A DNA stretch of 21,456 nucleotides. Origin: CAYHXN01 sp964360605 (GTDB lineage Bacteria; Patescibacteriota; Minisyncoccia; UBA6257; WO2-44-18). This document shows, piece after piece, positions 21,377 through 21,456 of the stretch. Where the stretch lies: the NCBI GenBank assembly GCA_964360605.1, contig CAYHXN010000010.1, forward strand, positions 1-21,456, given 5' to 3'. The translations under genes were made by a program, and so were the position numbers. A model generated the notes under the pieces. It was not told where the DNA came from. It searched no databases and worked only from the letters and a program-made list of their open reading frames with translations. The stretch's first letter is position 1. Each line of letters starts with the position of its first letter.

Positions 21377-21412
21377 ATTCTCAATTATATAAATAATAAA
21401 GGCGTCCGTTAA
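21377..21412 (-). promoter_or_regulatory. valS promoter, leaderless
   Basis: -35 TTAACG at 21412-21407, a 17-nt spacer, a perfect -10 TATAAT at 21389-21384, then TGAGAAT and ATG 21376. Confidence 0.65.
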
Positions 21413-21426
21413 GGACGCTTGTTTTT
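21402..21426. terminator. Hairpin upstream of valS, possible (bidirectional) terminator
   Basis: GCGTCC/GGACGC (21403-21408 and 21413-21418), 5-nt loop. On the + strand it is followed by TTGTTTTT; on the - strand by C TTTATTATTT. It would end a - strand gene lying beyond the window. The valS -35 overlaps its loop. Confidence 0.5.
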
Positions 21427-21456
21427 ATAAATGAAAAATTGAAGCAAAACAATAAA

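Overview
The window reads as a piece of a streamlined bacterial genome, most likely Candidatus Patescibacteria (CPR), Parcubacteria-like. This is inferred from short versions of housekeeping proteins (ValRS 724 aa, RecO 167 aa), very tight gene packing, and short palindromic repeats inside coding sequence, including an in-frame MPTGRQA peptide of a kind I associate with CPR proteins. Lineage was not tested by any search.

Layout. The left end holds the 3' part of tRNA-Leu(GAG), then htrA on the + strand. Almost everything else is on the - strand. Read in the direction of transcription (right to left) it runs: valS-prsW-hsp20; a patatin-like hydrolase; recO; a membrane-anchored surface protein with DUF11/Ig-like repeats; glyS with an M16 peptidase; an AI-2E/PerM-family membrane protein; metG; tatD; a 118-aa orphan; a FadD-like acyl-CoA ligase; leuS; a 106-aa orphan with a strong promoter; and glmS with a 47-aa membrane micro-protein. 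No stretch longer than about 250 bases lacks a gene. The longest gap (11698-11945) holds a large foldable element. The tatD-metG gap (9009-9151) holds a compact + strand transcription unit with its own promoter-like and terminator signals.

Functionally the window is translation (four aminoacyl-tRNA synthetases and a tRNA), protein quality control (HtrA, PrsW, Hsp20, M16), cell-envelope precursor supply (GlmS), DNA repair (RecO, TatD) and surface functions. Two patterns stand out. First, at least six genes have a -10 hexamer ending 6-7 nt before the start codon and no Shine-Dalgarno, which implies leaderless mRNAs, while genes with a real leader have SD-like sites. Second, LeuRS, GlyRS and ValRS each carry in-frame palindromic repeat insertions. 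The best candidates for something undescribed are the + strand ~80-nt RNA/micro-ORF at 9032-9150 and the multibranched element at 11741-11874.
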